A stretch of 64,000 nucleotides of DNA from assembly GCF_040939455.1 (NCBI RefSeq), contig NC_134119.1, positions 15,178,501-15,242,500 of the forward strand, read 5' to 3'. The stretch comes from Microcebus murinus. Lineage: Eukaryota; Chordata; Mammalia; Primates; Cheirogaleidae. Shown here in pieces: positions 10,861 through 22,429 of this stretch. Made by a program: the position numbers and the translations under genes. The notes under the pieces were generated by a model that saw only the letters and a list, made by a program, of their open reading frames with translations, made no database searches and was not told the DNA's origin. Numbering within the stretch: the stretch's first letter is position 1; each line of letters opens with the position of its first letter.

Positions 10861-11334
10861 TGAGTCCTGGGAGCATCCTTGTCCTTGTCCAGGTTTATAC
10901 AACCCACCTGGGATATGGTGTAGGCTGGGTTTGTGACCAAAGCGGGGTACTGTGAGAACCGAGGTGCATAGTCAACATGAAGATGAACATCCCACATGGA
11001 ATGTGGGCTTTTCTGCCTTCCTTCCAGGGACTCTCTCAGAAGAGAGAGTGCTACTGGGATGGGAACTTGTATCCAAAGGCAGGGATGAGCATCAGTTTGG
11101 GTTTGGTAGGACCAGAAGGAGGAGAAGGATGCTCTTTGAGTGAGAAGGTTGAAGGACACACCAGAAGGGGAAGAAAAAAAGCTAATGATTGAAAACCTGG
11201 AGAGAGAAAATCCTTGCAACCCTCCCTGCACACTGCTGTGTGTGCACAAATTAAGTCAATTATTCCGGATCAATTGACCCCTGGCGTCCCTCATGCATTG
11301 CCCCCTCTGCGCATTTGCACATGCTGAGCTTGCC
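10861..11334. other. Unassigned DNA
   Basis: No feature supported. A minus-strand open frame of 132 codons (10851-11249) overlaps two plus-strand frames and has no domain that I recognise. Confidence 0.5.
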
Positions 11335-11560
11335 TTCCAGGGGCTCTTACTGCCTCCCTGCATCCTTCAAGACCTGTCTTTCCCATGATGCATCCTCAGA
11401 TCCTCTCATCGGAATAACTCCCCCATGTCCTGTGGCCTCATGGCAATCTGGGTCACACCTGAAGTGCTTACTACATCCTGCCTTGTGTGTCCATCATTGT
11501 TAAATGTGTGATCTCCCCAGCAGATGCTAACTCCAAGAGTGCAGGGAATGAAGGCAGTGG
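11335..11560 (+). mobile_element. L2 LINE fragment
   Basis: 'cctgcatccttcaagacctg' then 'gcatcctcagatcctctcat' and later 'ctaactccaagagtgcaggg' follow the L2 3' order (cttcaggtctctgctcaaatg ... gctccttgagggcaggg). Confidence 0.6.
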
Positions 11561-11929
11561 AGTTGATGATATGACCAACTTTGTGTAGTTTATACACATG
11601 ATCCCGTGACTGAGGGTGGTCCTGGTTTTGTCGTCTCCTAGGTGTGGGTCAATTAAGGCTCTAATCTTCCTGAATCAGGGATTGGAGGACATTAATTTTA
11701 GGAATGTAGACTTTACCATGGCCACTCCCAGTTGCAAAGGGATGTGGGGAGCTGATACCTAGTTCCCAAGCCCGTTGACACTTTGAGCAAATCCAGGCTC
11801 TGTTAGGAAAGGAAGAAGAGAACAGATAGTAGATGCCAGCTAGCAGCATTCTGAAGAGTAACTTCATTTCTCACACTAACTCAGGGATCCAGCAAGGAAA
11901 GCATTTCCTTCTATCTGTCTGGACTCCAG
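11561..11929. other. Unassigned, possibly repeat-derived
   Basis: The stretch near 11790-11850 ('gatgccagctagcagcattc') resembles interspersed-repeat ends I have seen, but I cannot name the family. No gene. Confidence 0.4.
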
Positions 11930-12095
11930 ATGTGATTTGGGGTCAGCTTCTTCCTCTGTCAAATGCAGATGGCAATCATTGCTAGCTGATAGAGTGGCCA
12001 CGAGGATTACACCAGATAGCTCATAAGACAACCCAGAAGAGTGCTTAGAACAGCACTCAGAGTGCTCAGTCAGTGTAAGTTACTCCTATGAATGA
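11930..12095 (-). mobile_element. MIR SINE
   Basis: Minus-orientation MIR landmarks: 'cttcctctgtcaaatgcaga', 'ggccacgaggattacaccag', and 'gtgcttagaacagcactcag'. Confidence 0.75.
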
Positions 12096-13174
12096 TTAAA
12101 CACCAAAGACACCGAGGCTCTGACTTATAAACCAGAGCACGAGGAAGAGCCGACTGCTGTGTGTGTGTTCTGTGGCTCAGAGTCGGCCACCACCACCAGG
12201 AAGGCCTGGCACAACGTCAGCCTCGTCATGGGTCCCCAGCTGCCTTCTAGATTCCCTCAAGGACAAAGAACTCAGACCCCAGGGACACTCTCCCACAGTC
12301 TGAGTGTGAGTTGTCCAGGGGGCATTGTGATAAGACAGTTCAGTGGCTTCATAGAGTCTCCTTTCCTGCTGTTCCCCAAAGCCTGCCAGGCACACCAGGC
12401 CACCAGTTCATTTCTGGGCATTTTTGTCATGTAAGTGAGACCTCCAGCCAAGCACATTTGGAGATGCTTGTCCAGAGACATTTGCTCTTCTTTCTTTGGT
12501 GTCTGCACGAAGCAGTGAACGCAAGGAAAGATCAGCTTCCTTGGAGTCCAGGCAAAAAAGCAGCAGAGATAAAAGGCAAAGAAATTCTGTCTGTGGTCAA
12601 CTCGAGCCTGCTGCTATGGTAGACCATGGTGAGGAAGAACTGAACAGGGAAATGCCACGAAGGGCAGCCAAGCTGACAGGCCACGTGTAGGAGACAGGGT
12701 ATGCCTGCTCCTGGGCCCTCCCTTCCTCTCTTTCCTCCTTCCTCATCCTCACGTCTTTTCTTTCTGACTTTGTTCCCTTAGCACAAACTTCCAGAGTGCT
12801 CACTGCACTCCAGGCACCATGGCAGGTGCAGGGACAGGAATGGTGACAGAAAAGCACTTACTCCCTCTCCAACGGGGCAAGCAGCTTTGCCTGGAGCAGT
12901 ATATATGGTGGATGACAGCACAGGTCAGCAGCTGGTGGGAATGCGCCCGGAGTAGAAGACCTGTGGTCAGGTGACACACTATTGACATGATCAGAGGGTC
13001 TAAGCCCCTCAGAGGGCTGCGTCTATGTCAAAAGTACCAAGAATAGGGTGATTTTCTTCTCACAAGATGAACTAAAATAACTATAGCATCTCAACTCTGT
13101 AGGTAACGTTGGTTTATATTCTTGTATGGTCTATATTCTTGTCACGGGAAAACCCTCCAAGGGGCTCTTAGAAT
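12096..13174. other. Unassigned DNA with a weak repeat trace
   Basis: No gene recognised. From about 12785 to 12990 a passage ('ccaggcaccatggcaggtgc' then 'gcacttactccctctcc') faintly resembles an ancient mammalian repeat of 'aggcactgtgctaggtgctggggata' type. Several overlapping short frames on both strands are not supported. Confidence 0.45.
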
Positions 13175-13535
13175 GATGTTTGGGACCCTGCCTGACTCTC
13201 AGCCCCACCCAGCATGCCTTCTGATGCTTGACCCCATTGGCCTCCTGGGACACACCACGCCTGTTCCCACCTGGGACGCTTTGCCCTGAGACCCTCCCTT
13301 GGCCAGCACATCTCTTCACACCTCCTCCTGGCCGGTCATGCTCATTGCTCCATGTCAGTGCAACTCTGCAAACGTGCTCCTGAGAAATCACCACCGACCT
13401 CCCCCATCGATGTCCACTTTCATTTCTTCATGGCACTTACCATGCCTTCACTTGATGGCACTGCCATTCTCTGAAATTGTCTTTTGTATGCTTACTTGTT
13501 TGCCTGTTTCTTCTCTTTTAAAGAGGTAGTAGCAC
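13175..13535 (+). mobile_element. L2 LINE fragment, left part
   Basis: 'cattggcctcctgggacaca', 'cacgcctgttcccacctggg' and 'ttcatggcacttaccatgcc' match the L2 order (ggcctcctggctgttcc, cacgctcccgcctc, catagcacttatcac). It continues beyond a MIR at about 13770. Confidence 0.7.
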
Positions 13536-13539
13536 AGAT

Positions 13540-13690
13540 GAATTGTTGAGAGGTTCGATTCTGCAAGCAGACACCCTGGTTCTACTTCCAGCCCTGCTGC
13601 ATTCCAGCTGTGGGGTCCTGGACAGGTTTCGTTCTCTCCCTGTGCCTCAGTGTCCCCTCTGTTAGATCTGTGTGTGACAGTTTCTCAGGA
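13540..13690 (-). mobile_element. MIR SINE inside L2
   Basis: 'ctggttctacttccagccct', 'ctgtggggtcctggacagg' and 'gtgcctcagtgtcccctctg' are minus-orientation MIR landmarks. L2 sequence flanks it on both sides. Confidence 0.7.
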
Positions 13691-13769
13691 GAATGAGTGG
13701 CAAACAGTGGGTGCCGTGCAGCTACTTGCATTAGGATGGCTCCATGTTGCCCACTGCAATGTGGGTTTC

Positions 13770-13862
13770 ATGCAGGCTGACCTGGTCCAGCTCTTTACTT
13801 ATTCATCTGTGCAGTGTCTAGAGCATAGCAGGTGCACAATAAGTGCCTGCTGAATGGTGAAC
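13770..13862 (+). mobile_element. L2 LINE tail
   Basis: 'cttattcatctgtgcagtgt', 'ctagagcatagcaggtgcac' and 'aataagtgcctgctgaatgg' match the end of L2 well (cctagcacatagtaggcgctcaataaatg). Confidence 0.75.
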
Positions 13863-14504
13863 ATGTATCACTGGTTAAAACCAGTGCGGGATCACAACCA
13901 CCTGACCAGTCGTTCAGATAGGTATGAAAGTTTTGTCAGGCTACCCTTTTCTGAGAAATTTATTATTCAGTAATAAAAAAATCAATAAATGTATTATTCA
14001 GTAAACATGCATAAAGTTTCCTAAATGAATCCCCCAAAACCCAGAATGATTTTAGAGGAGAAAAATCTAAAAATGAACCTAATGCTGTGACAGTTCTTTG
14101 GGGAAAGAATTTTCTGTCCTTAGCACTAGATTGTAATGCCTTTGAGGGGCACGGATACTAGAGTTGCTGTCCTGCCTTGAAGATTATGTGCTCTTTCTGA
14201 TTAAGTGTACTTTCTGAATGTATGAGGGAAAAAAGATTATTATGGAATTTATGAAAATTCTTTTGTTTAGACATTTTATTTTACATTTACTATAATAAAC
14301 TAGTCAATAAAATACTTAATGAGAAAATGTATTGATATTTTGAATTAACTTGACTTGGGTGGATTTAACACATTTTGACATTTTGTGTATTAGTCTAACT
14401 CTTGTAAGCTTTGTTTTGTTTGTGTAAACTCTAACTTTGTTTTGTTCTTCTAACCCTGTTCCTCTTCATTCCATGAAGCCCAGGGTGGGGAACCTAGGCT
14501 GGGA
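13863..14504. other. Unassigned A+T-rich DNA
   Basis: No gene. A short L2-tail-like phrase ('attgtaatgcctttgagggg') lies near 14128-14150. The rest shows nothing recognisable. Confidence 0.5.
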
Positions 14505-14740
14505 GGCATAATAATAATAACATATATCGTTAATAAATTAGAGCACTTACAGTATGCTAGGAACTCTGCCATGTTCCTTATGTATGTTTCCTAGTTAAAC
14601 CTCATGAAACTCTCTGTAGTAGGAAGTATTATAATCCTGTTTTATAATGAGGAAATTAAGGATCAGAGAACAGAGATTTGAACACAGTTCTTCCAACTCA
14701 TTTGAACACAGTTCTTGCAACTCTAAAGCCCAAACCAAAC
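14505..14740 (+). mobile_element. MIR SINE with a 24-bp tandem duplication
   Basis: 'gagcacttacagtatgctag', 'ctctgtagtaggaagtatta' and 'ttataatgaggaaattaagg' are plus-strand MIR landmarks. Inside it, 14677-14700 and 14701-14724 are a direct tandem duplication differing at 2 of 24 positions, starting with 'tttgaacacagttctt'. Confidence 0.8.
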
Positions 14741-15389
14741 TCTGTGGTTATCCTGCAGGGCCCTTGATGCCTCCAGACCTGAAGCATGACCTTGGGTTCA
14801 AAGGTTCCTCTTTTTAGCCAACTTCCTCGTTGACTCAAAAAAGCTTCCCAAAATGGTGTTAGTATCTGCTGCCCTTAGCTTAGAATTCTCAGCCATCCGA
14901 CACCCTTTATTGGTTTCAATTTGCTAGTTGGAATGACATGTTTATTCTCTCTCCCCATCACAATGATGTTTCACCAGCACCAGTATTTCAGAAATGACAC
15001 CATGGTTTTTTAAGCTCATGACCTTTTGTTCATTAATTCGGAGAGGTTCTCTCTGTAGATAAAATCTTCCTGTCTAACTTGGAAATATTTTTACAACCAT
15101 TGCTGTCATAAACTGGCAGGTTCTTTAACTCTTTTCTGTAACATATTTATCTGGAAGAATACTCACAACAAATTTGCACAACTATAAAAAAACATCGTAG
15201 GCTTTTAAACATAATGTGGATTTCATGGTTCCTCCTCTCTGAAGATATCTGTGTGATTATTTTCTTAGGGAAAGGTAATGTGGATTACTTTGGAAGGAAA
15301 TTTCTAATTTCTAACCAGGTCAGGGCTTAGAGTGCCAAGTTCTTGAAGACAGAAGCAGTACTCATGTTCCTGTGGCTTGGTGCTAAATT
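14741..15389. other. Unassigned DNA
   Basis: No gene or named repeat recognised. Confidence 0.5.
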
Positions 15390-15414
15390 AAAAAGAAAGA
15401 AAGAAAGAAAGAAA
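15390..15414 (+). repeat. (AAAG)n microsatellite
   Basis: Five adjacent gaaa units after an aaaaa start. Confidence 0.9.
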
Positions 15415-15560
15415 CCTCATAAAGAATTCACAAATGTCTGTAAAATGGGACCAGTAATATCTAATTCCTAAGAATACAGCAAGGATTAAAGGAGGTAATA
15501 CAGCATGTAAAGCATTTAGTTCAATGGTCTGGCACATGGCAGGTGTTCAAAATCCCTTTC
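15415..15560 (-). mobile_element. MIR SINE
   Basis: 'gtctgtaaaatgggaccagt', 'aaggattaaaggaggtaata' and 'ggtctggcacatggcaggtg' follow the minus-orientation MIR order. Confidence 0.75.
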
Positions 15561-16325
15561 CATTCAGTCGTTCAGGAGGTCTTCAAAGGGAATCTAAGAT
15601 ACATTTGTCTCATTTTTAATTCTGTCCATTAGAGAAAACTCATAGCTATTGTATAAGGCAGTATGGTATGCATACAAGATTGCTAAGAGCCTAGAAAAGC
15701 CCTAAACCTCTTTTCATACCCAAATAAAATTACCAGGAGCTTCTCCAAACGCCTCCTTCAAGATCTCCAAATGAGATGTTTCCAAACCCTCCGAGAACAT
15801 TTACATTCAATTATGCATTTAAGCCTCCCCTGCTGCCATTCTGAATCCTGACTCTGCCTGAACACGGCTAGCTCTCCCAGATGCTAACAGCCCTTACAGC
15901 GGCATCCTCAAAATATTTAACTGGCCAAACACAGGCAAAATTCTGCGGCATCCCTGCCTTGGAAGCCTGAGTGGGGGTGCTTACTCTCAGTGAGGAAGGG
16001 ACATAAATGTCCCCATGTCTCTTGACAGTAGCGATTTAACATTGCACTACTTCTGTACACTTTGACCAAACCATAATTCACTGTGGCAAGGGCAAACAGC
16101 TTGTACTTTTTCATTAAGTTTTATTATTTAATAGATTATTTCTACAAAACCATTTTAGCAAGGAATAGAGCAAACCTATGTTTCCATTTTGAGCCACTGA
16201 AGTGTACTCCAGTAGGGTTGCATTTTCTCTTTAGATCAGAAGAGGAGAAGAGAAGGAAGTAGCTTTGGTTTCCAGATGCCCATCCCTTATTGGGGGCAGA
16301 ATTTGTGGCTATCTTTAGAGTAGAT
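15561..16325. other. Unassigned DNA
   Basis: No gene or named repeat. The minus-strand frame near 15917-16114 has no domain. Confidence 0.5.
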
Positions 16326-16945
16326 TGTGATAGGGCTCGGAAAACAGTACCCTAAAATGAAGGCCTCAGATGCAAAAGTTCTTCCCTGACCTTCCCTGGT
16401 CCCCCCTGCCCTTCCCTGGTCCCCCCTGCCCCTCATTCCCAGTCTTCCCTGAGGCTAGCCTAGAAACTGGAATCCCAGAGACAGCTCATAAAAGCCAAAA
16501 CCTCTTCCTCCTCAACCAGTCTGCCAAAGCCAGCCATAAAACCTAAAATTATTCTATGTAAAAGCTGGCCATAAAGTAATCGCTTGACCTCCCTTGTTTG
16601 ACTGTAGGCCATAAAACCTCCATTCCAGAGAGGTTGCTGCCCCACACCCAGAAGGAAGGAATGCAAGCTTGAAGAGGCCAAGAGAAATCTGTACCGAGAG
16701 GATTTGCTGGGTCTGTTACCATTAGATCCTACTGTTTTGGTCCAATCATATTTCTACACAGCCATTCATGCTTTGTTGAACCTAAGCATAAACATGCACA
16801 ATTTCTCCTGTATCTTTGAGTTTTCATTCTGAAGGCTCCCACGTATACATGTTCAAATAAGTAGGCTTGCCTCTTATTAATCTGCTTCATTTTGAATTGA
16901 TTTTTCAGCAAACCTTTCATGGGCGAAAGGGAAGTTTTCCTTTCA
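16326..16945 (+). mobile_element. Class I ERV-like LTR
   Basis: The order of signals is LTR-like: repeated 'aggccataaaacctccattc' and 'ctggccataaagtaatcgct' phrases, a candidate poly(A)/R region near 'ttcaaataagtaggcttgcc', then 'ctcttattaatctgcttcat' and 'ttgatttttcagcaaacctt'. The last two echo the U5 of gammaretrovirus-like (ERV1) LTRs such as the MER4/MER41 group. A perfect 20-bp tandem duplication lies at 16391-16430. I could not confirm a target duplication, so the ends are approximate. No internal viral genes are adjacent. Confidence 0.6.
16391..16430 (+). repeat. Two perfect 20-bp tandem copies in the LTR
   Basis: The unit cttccctggtcccccctgcc occurs at 16391-16410 and 16411-16430 without a difference. 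A partial unit (cttccctgac) precedes it. Tandem units in U3 often carry enhancer sites. Confidence 0.95.
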
Positions 16946-17611
16946 CCCGAACAATCTAGAGATATAGCCAAATCCCTCATCTCACCCTTCTTTCTGGGCA
17001 TTCCTCTTTTCTCCTCTCTGCCTCTTGCATTATGTAGTTATGTGGATAAATGTCTATTCCTAAAAGCATCTCAGTATGTTGCCTCCAATGAGATTCTTCT
17101 GTTGATTTGGCTCTGTCACCAGCACCTGCAGAGGTGGCCAGTAACATCCACAGGGTTGTTTTTTGCATAATTGCCTGGCAGAAGGATAAAGCCTATGTGT
17201 GCGTGTTAAGGTGGTTTGGAAATTGATCTGAGAAACAAATGTCCCAGGGAGTGATTAATACTTAAAACCCTGACCCAAGCTCAAAACAAATGTGCTAGGA
17301 TAGAGAAAGACGAGCCCCCTGCACCGTTGTGTGGGGAGAGTAGCAGGATGCTAGTGTACTGTGCGTGGAATACGTGGCTCAGGGCCAGGAGCTCTCAGTG
17401 GGTTGGTCTCACCTGTCATTGTAAGTTGGCTTCCCCCCACGCCACGTCTGTAGAGTAGCACTGAAGGATGCTAAAGAAAAGGAACTTGGATTCAGGCCAA
17501 CTCATTTAAAGCTAAGGCCAGAGAGGAGACGTTCCCTGGCCACGCATTCCTCATAGATCTTAATCCAGCAACTTTGGCATCTGGCATCAGCAACTTTCAA
17601 TTGCCTTCAAT
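16946..17611. other. Unassigned DNA
   Basis: No gene or named repeat. A few CpGs cluster at about 17310-17455, but too sparsely for a CpG island. Confidence 0.5.
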
Positions 17612-18640
17612 CAGTGATTCTTCATCTTTATCTGCCCTGGTGCCCTTGGCGGTTTGAGGAAGCCTACGGGCCCCTTCTCAGCATAATATTTTTAAATCAT
17701 AAAATGCAAAAGATTTCAAGGGAAAAGAATTATATTGGAATACCTTTATCAAAATATTATACCAACAAGTCATCATAGGGTAATATACGCAGTTCCTTAC
17801 TTTAGCTTCAGCTTCCAAACGCAATTCTTTAACATTTTATTCTGAAATAACTTTAGACTTACAGAAATGCTGCAGGGTGTTTCAGTCTACCTTTTACCCA
17901 GATTCTACTAAGGTTAATGGTGTAGATATTCATGCACATTTATCAAGACTAGGAAATTAATATTGGTGCAATACTCTGAATTAATAATACTAATAATTAT
18001 TAATAATTAATACTCTGGACACTGTATTTGCAAGATTTCACACATTTTTCTACCAATGTTCTTTCTCTGTCCCAGGATTTGATCCAGGGTCCCACATTGT
18101 ATGTGTCTCCTTAGTCTTTCATGACCTTGACACTTTTGGAGAATACTGGTCTTAGAATGTCCCTCAATTTGGGTTTATCTGGTGTTTTCTTATGATTAGG
18201 TTGTGGTTATGCATTTCTTTCAAGAATATATCTTTTCTTATGAATACACTTAATAACTAGCTTCCCTAATAAATGCAGTAAATAACTACCCATTTGATGA
18301 ATTAAATAACCAACTGCTTCAATAAATAACTACCATAATTTTGAAGTTATGATGGATGAAAATGATATTTTGTGAGCTGCAACAACTGAAACATGGTATG
18401 AAAATATCTGTGACTTCTGTTGGTAACAAGGCACAGATACTGCTAAGAGTGCTGTAGATTATTGCCTAGATTTAAATTGGAAGAAAATGGTACATATCAT
18501 CAGTTAGGAAACAAAGATTTTTAACACTGTTTTTTTCACCCAAATTCACAGATTCCCCTTCTCCATGGATTTCTATCTGTGGATGCTTTAGGGATCTGGG
18601 GACCCCTGGTTAAGAACCCCTCTCTGTAACTACTGATAAT
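17612..18640. mobile_element. hAT-like DNA transposon relic, split by L1
   Basis: The left end 'gtgattcttcatctttatct' and the right end 'ggttaagaacccctc' (about 18620) look like degraded terminal inverted repeats of the 'ttcttaacc' kind. Internal landmarks include 'ttaaatcataaaatgcaaaa' on the left and 'actaccataattttgaagtt', 'gaaaatatctgtgacttctg' and 'attcacagattccccttctc' on the right. Together they follow a nonautonomous mammalian hAT consensus that I remember but cannot name with certainty. It carries no transposase gene. The middle (17822-18240) is L1-derived. Confidence 0.6.
17822..18240 (-). mobile_element. Old L1 3' fragment inside the hAT-like element
   Basis: Reverse-complement L1 wording: 'actttagacttacagaaatg', 'aagactaggaaattaatatt', 'tccagggtcccacattgtat' and 'cttgacacttttggagaata'. 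hAT-like sequence resumes after it, so the L1 is younger. Confidence 0.65.
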
Positions 18641-19304
18641 TACAAAGGATTGAGAAAAACAAATCATACGTTAAAAGTTGTTACCACAATTGATCTCATT
18701 TTTCCGTAGAGACTTTGGAAAAGTGACTCTAGCTAAACAGATGATCTTTCATAGACTGTCTCCAAATTGTTCATGTATAAATCTTAGGTCTCAAAAGGCT
18801 GCAACTGAAGTGACAGCCAGGACCGTGGTGCTCAGGGTTCTCTTCCAAGATCATTCAGTTTATTGGCTGAATTCCGCTCCTTTCACTTATAGAACTGCTG
18901 GAAGAGTTCATCTTCTTCAAGGCCAGCAAAAGCATGTCTCTCTGGCTTCATCTGCCTCTGACCCCTAACCTTGTTTTTAAGAGATCACCTGAATACGTCT
19001 GGTCCATCCTGGATCATCTCCCTTAGATTAACCCAAAATCAGCTGATTGGTGACCTTAATTATATCTTCAAAATGTCTTCACCTTTTCCATATAATGTAA
19101 CTTATTCATAGGAGTAATATTCCACCATATTTACAAGTCCTGTCCACACTTGCCGGGTGGAGATTACATGGGATTTTTATTCCAGGAGTCAGGACTATTG
19201 CAGCATATCTTAGAATCCTGCCTACTATGGAAGAACAGAAAATTAAGAAATAAAAGGAACAGAAAATTTTTTAACTTCCTAATAAAAGAAATTGTTGAGT
19301 TCCA
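18641..19304. other. Unassigned DNA
   Basis: No gene or named repeat recognised. A plus-strand frame of 96 codons (18678-18968) has no domain. Confidence 0.5.
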
Positions 19305-19820
19305 AGGGGTATATTTAAATACAATTAACATCTCCGGAGCATAACCTTGTCACGTGACATTGTGATGTCTGCTAGGGGGTATGTTATAAATGGGTCATCC
19401 CCATGTGACTCCTGAGACCAGATCATAAGAAGCCTTGCAGTTCTTACCCCGCTCCCTTGGGACATGTTCTCTGGGAGCAGCCAGCCACCAGTTAAGGTAT
19501 CTGACTACCTCGAGACCATGTTGAGAAGAACAAACTAACCACATGGAGAAGCAGCAGGGAGACAGATGCCCAGTCGACTCCAGCTGTTCCAGCCTCCCAG
19601 ACGAGGAGCCTGGGATATAGATGAAGAAACCATCTTGGAGACCTTGTCTAATTGAGCAAACTGTAGCTCCATGAGTTTTCTGCCTTCTCACAGCAAACAC
19701 ACGGCAGACCACAGATGAGAAATGCCCAGCTCAACCCACATAACCATGAGAGACGATAACACATTTTTGCTTTAGATCACTTTGTTTTGTCACAGCAATC
19801 ATTAACCAGAGCACATGGCA
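19305..19820 (+). mobile_element. MLT1-like LTR
   Basis: 'agccttgcagttcttacccc', 'acatggagaagcagcaggga', 'acgaggagcctgggatatag' and the end 'acagcaatcattaaccagag' have the architecture of a MaLR MLT1-type LTR ending in a gcagcaat-taact phrase. The minus-strand frame over it (105 codons) is not supported. Confidence 0.5.
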
Positions 19821-20584
19821 ATGACAAATTGCAGTAACAATTTCTAAAACACTCTCAGTTTTTGTATTTCTTGCACTGTGGGCCGTTAACAAGCACTGAC
19901 TTCCACTTTGAGGGAGGTCCGCTTACCCATTCACCCAGAATCCAGACAGGACTTAGATAAGGAGGGAGGGGGGAATGAGCCCAACCTTTAACAGCTTGCT
20001 GGGAGCCTCTTTAAGCTGAGGTTTGCATTTTCTAGAAATGACCACAAATGATCTGCAGGGGGCATACCCTGTACTCTCAACCAAATTTTTCGAAGGAGAC
20101 TTCCATTCTGTGTTTTCTGAAGTTTCATCTAAGATTTGTTTCTTGGGGAAAATTTGGGAAAATTTTGGTCTGTTTCAGTCTCTTTTGAAGTGACCATGCA
20201 GGATCCTTTTCAAACCCAGGTAAGACCAAGGGGATTTTGATTAGGAAAACTGTGCCTAAGCCTTACTCTTTCTGGAGAGCCTAGGGACAGGGCTTTAGTT
20301 CCCAGGATGGACTCAGGTTTTCCCTCCAATATGTTTTAACCTTTACAACTAAGATCTCATGATTATGAGTTCCCTAAGCTCTGGGACTTAACTTATCCTG
20401 AGTTGGTGGGGATTCGAGGATTCCCAGGCCAGATCTCATCCATTTGACATCAAGTCACCTTGTAGATATTCCTGTTTAACTCATATTTTGGGTCTGGAAA
20501 CTGGACTCTTATGTTATTCTCCAAGTAAATTCTTTGAGCAACATTCCATTAAAAGTTCTAAAATTACCAAAGTTCTGAGTTCAA
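19821..20584. other. Unassigned DNA
   Basis: No gene or named repeat recognised. Confidence 0.5.
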
Positions 20585-20800
20585 ATTCTTCATTTATGGG
20601 AGTCGTGAGACCTTAGACATGCAATCAAGTCTCTTTGTGGATCACTTTCTTTGTCTTACAGAGGGCAATTGAATATTTTACCCTTGGCTTTGGGGAGGGT
20701 TATAGTAAGTTTGTGTATGCAAGACTCTGCGGAGCACCCAGCCCATAGCAACAGTTGAACAAATGGTAGCTGCTATTGTTAGCAGGAGTGGTAGTAGTAC
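20585..20800 (-). mobile_element. MIR SINE
   Basis: 'gtgagaccttagacatgcaa', 'ttacagagggcaattg' and 'gcggagcacccagcccatag' follow the minus-orientation MIR order (gtgtgaccttgggcaag ... gtgcctggcacatag), with weak identity. Confidence 0.5.
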
Positions 20801-21834
20801 TCCTGGGAGGATGGAGATGCTAAAAACATAACCATTACAGAAACAAGAATCCTGCCTCTGAGCCAAGCCTTGTTGGCAGTGCTTTGCTGATACCAGACTC
20901 GTCTGATTTTCTGTTTTCCCCTTCTTAGGGGATGAGCCAGTGTCCTTTTTCTGGACCCCGAAGGAGGGCCCCAACCTACTGTCTTCTCCTGGGACCTACT
21001 CTGATTGCCTGCTCTAGTCCCAGGGGTCATTTCCACCTTTTCTGCCACTGATCAAGCCCTATATATAGCACCGGCACAATGTTCTCCAGAAGAAATTTTG
21101 CAAAATTGACCTGCTTTTGGTGATCTTGTTTTAAAATCCTGAGCAGGTTGTAAACCCTTTATTCACAAGAAGAAAGATAGGAATTAATTTATGGTTCCAC
21201 TGATGGAAAGGAAGATTTTCATTTTAATAAATAGCACATTGAAGCAAGGCTCATCACTTAATCAGTGGACCAAGTTTTGCATTCATCGCTGTTCTTAAGG
21301 CCTATTGAGTTTCACAGCATTGCTGGCACTAAAAGGGTTCTGCCTCACCACTCCATTGTTCCTTTTTCCACGTGGTCAATCTTTGATGCATATTATTACC
21401 ACATACCCAATAGTTTAAGGTAAAATGGGAGATTGAAATCATTTGGAATTTTAGTATAATATTGTTTTTTATCATAATCTTCTGAATACTTTTCCTCAGA
21501 CCATGCTCTCTTCCTTTCAAAATATAACAGCTGTGTTTTATAAAAGTATACTGCTTGGTTCATCAATAGTGCAAGTTTTATTCTTTCTTTGCCTCTCGCA
21601 TTCTCATTTCTAGTCTTTTAAAATGATTTCGCCAAGTTAAATGAGTTGGTGTGGTTTATTCAATGTGCTGTGGTTCCTGATGTAGAAAGGTAAATCTACT
21701 TCTCAGAACTGAGTCTCCATCTGCTTTCTCCAGTGGGTGGAGATGCTTTTAGATTGATGTGGAACCTAAGAAACGTTGTATTTGACTCAAGATTAACTGT
21801 GTGATCTATTACTGGGGACATGTCAATTGGCAGG
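20801..21834. other. Unassigned DNA
   Basis: No gene or named repeat. Minus-strand frames at 20678-21048 overlap each other and the MIR, so they are not supported. Confidence 0.5.
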
Positions 21835-22370
21835 TTTCTGAATAGCTATGTGGCAATGGATATCAAGAGCCTTCAAATGCTGATTCTTTCTGGGCCAACA
21901 GTTCTATTTCTAGAAAGCTATCCTAATGAAGATCAGAGATGTAGACTAAAAATTACGTCAAGTTCATTGCTACCCCCAGGCCTCCCGTAGAGCCTGGAAT
22001 ACAGTAGGTGCTCAATAAATAGTTACTGAAGAAATGAAGGAATAAGAGATGTTCTCACCACATCATTCACAACATCAAAATATCAGAATCCATAAAATAT
22101 CCAATAGCAGATAATAGTTACATATATCACAATGCAATCATGCAATGGACTATTTTGCAGATATTAATATTAAGAACATTAATATTGAGATACTAATGTT
22201 AGTTAAGAATTAACACCATCAGCATTACAGAAAAAGTCTCCCTGGTAAGGGCTTATTATAATATTAAATAAAAGATTAAGAGTCAAATCACATTTTTGTC
22301 AAGATATCACAAATGTAAAGATACATAAATGTCAACTCTCATCTTTTTATCCTAATCCTTTAGCCAGAAA
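21835..22370 (+). mobile_element. Old L1 3' region, interrupted
   Basis: Landmarks include 'agttctatttctagaaagct', 'atcctaatgaagatcagaga', 'caatcatgcaatggactatt' and 'ttgtcaagatatcac', in the order of an old L1 (L1ME-like) 3' region ('caattctacttctaggaat', 'atactatgcagccatt'). A short L2- or MIR-like tail sits inside. Confidence 0.55.
21965..22045 (+). mobile_element. L2-like tail inside the old L1
   Basis: 'agcctggaatacagtaggtg' followed by 'ctcaataaatagttactgaa' and 'gaaatgaagg' matches an L2 3' end. L1 wording is present on both sides. Confidence 0.6.
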
Positions 22371-22429
22371 AAATAATAAAATACATTTTCTGAAAAGCAG
22401 AAAATGTCACCAAGACAGAAAAAGCCTTC

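Noticed and set aside
10851..11249. 132-codon minus-strand frame as a gene
   Set aside because: No domain, and overlapping plus-strand frames cover the same DNA. The length is within what chance gives in 64 kb.
13550..13570. 'ggttcgattc' phrase as a tRNA T-arm
   Set aside because: No cloverleaf can be built around it, and it lies at the edge of a MIR.
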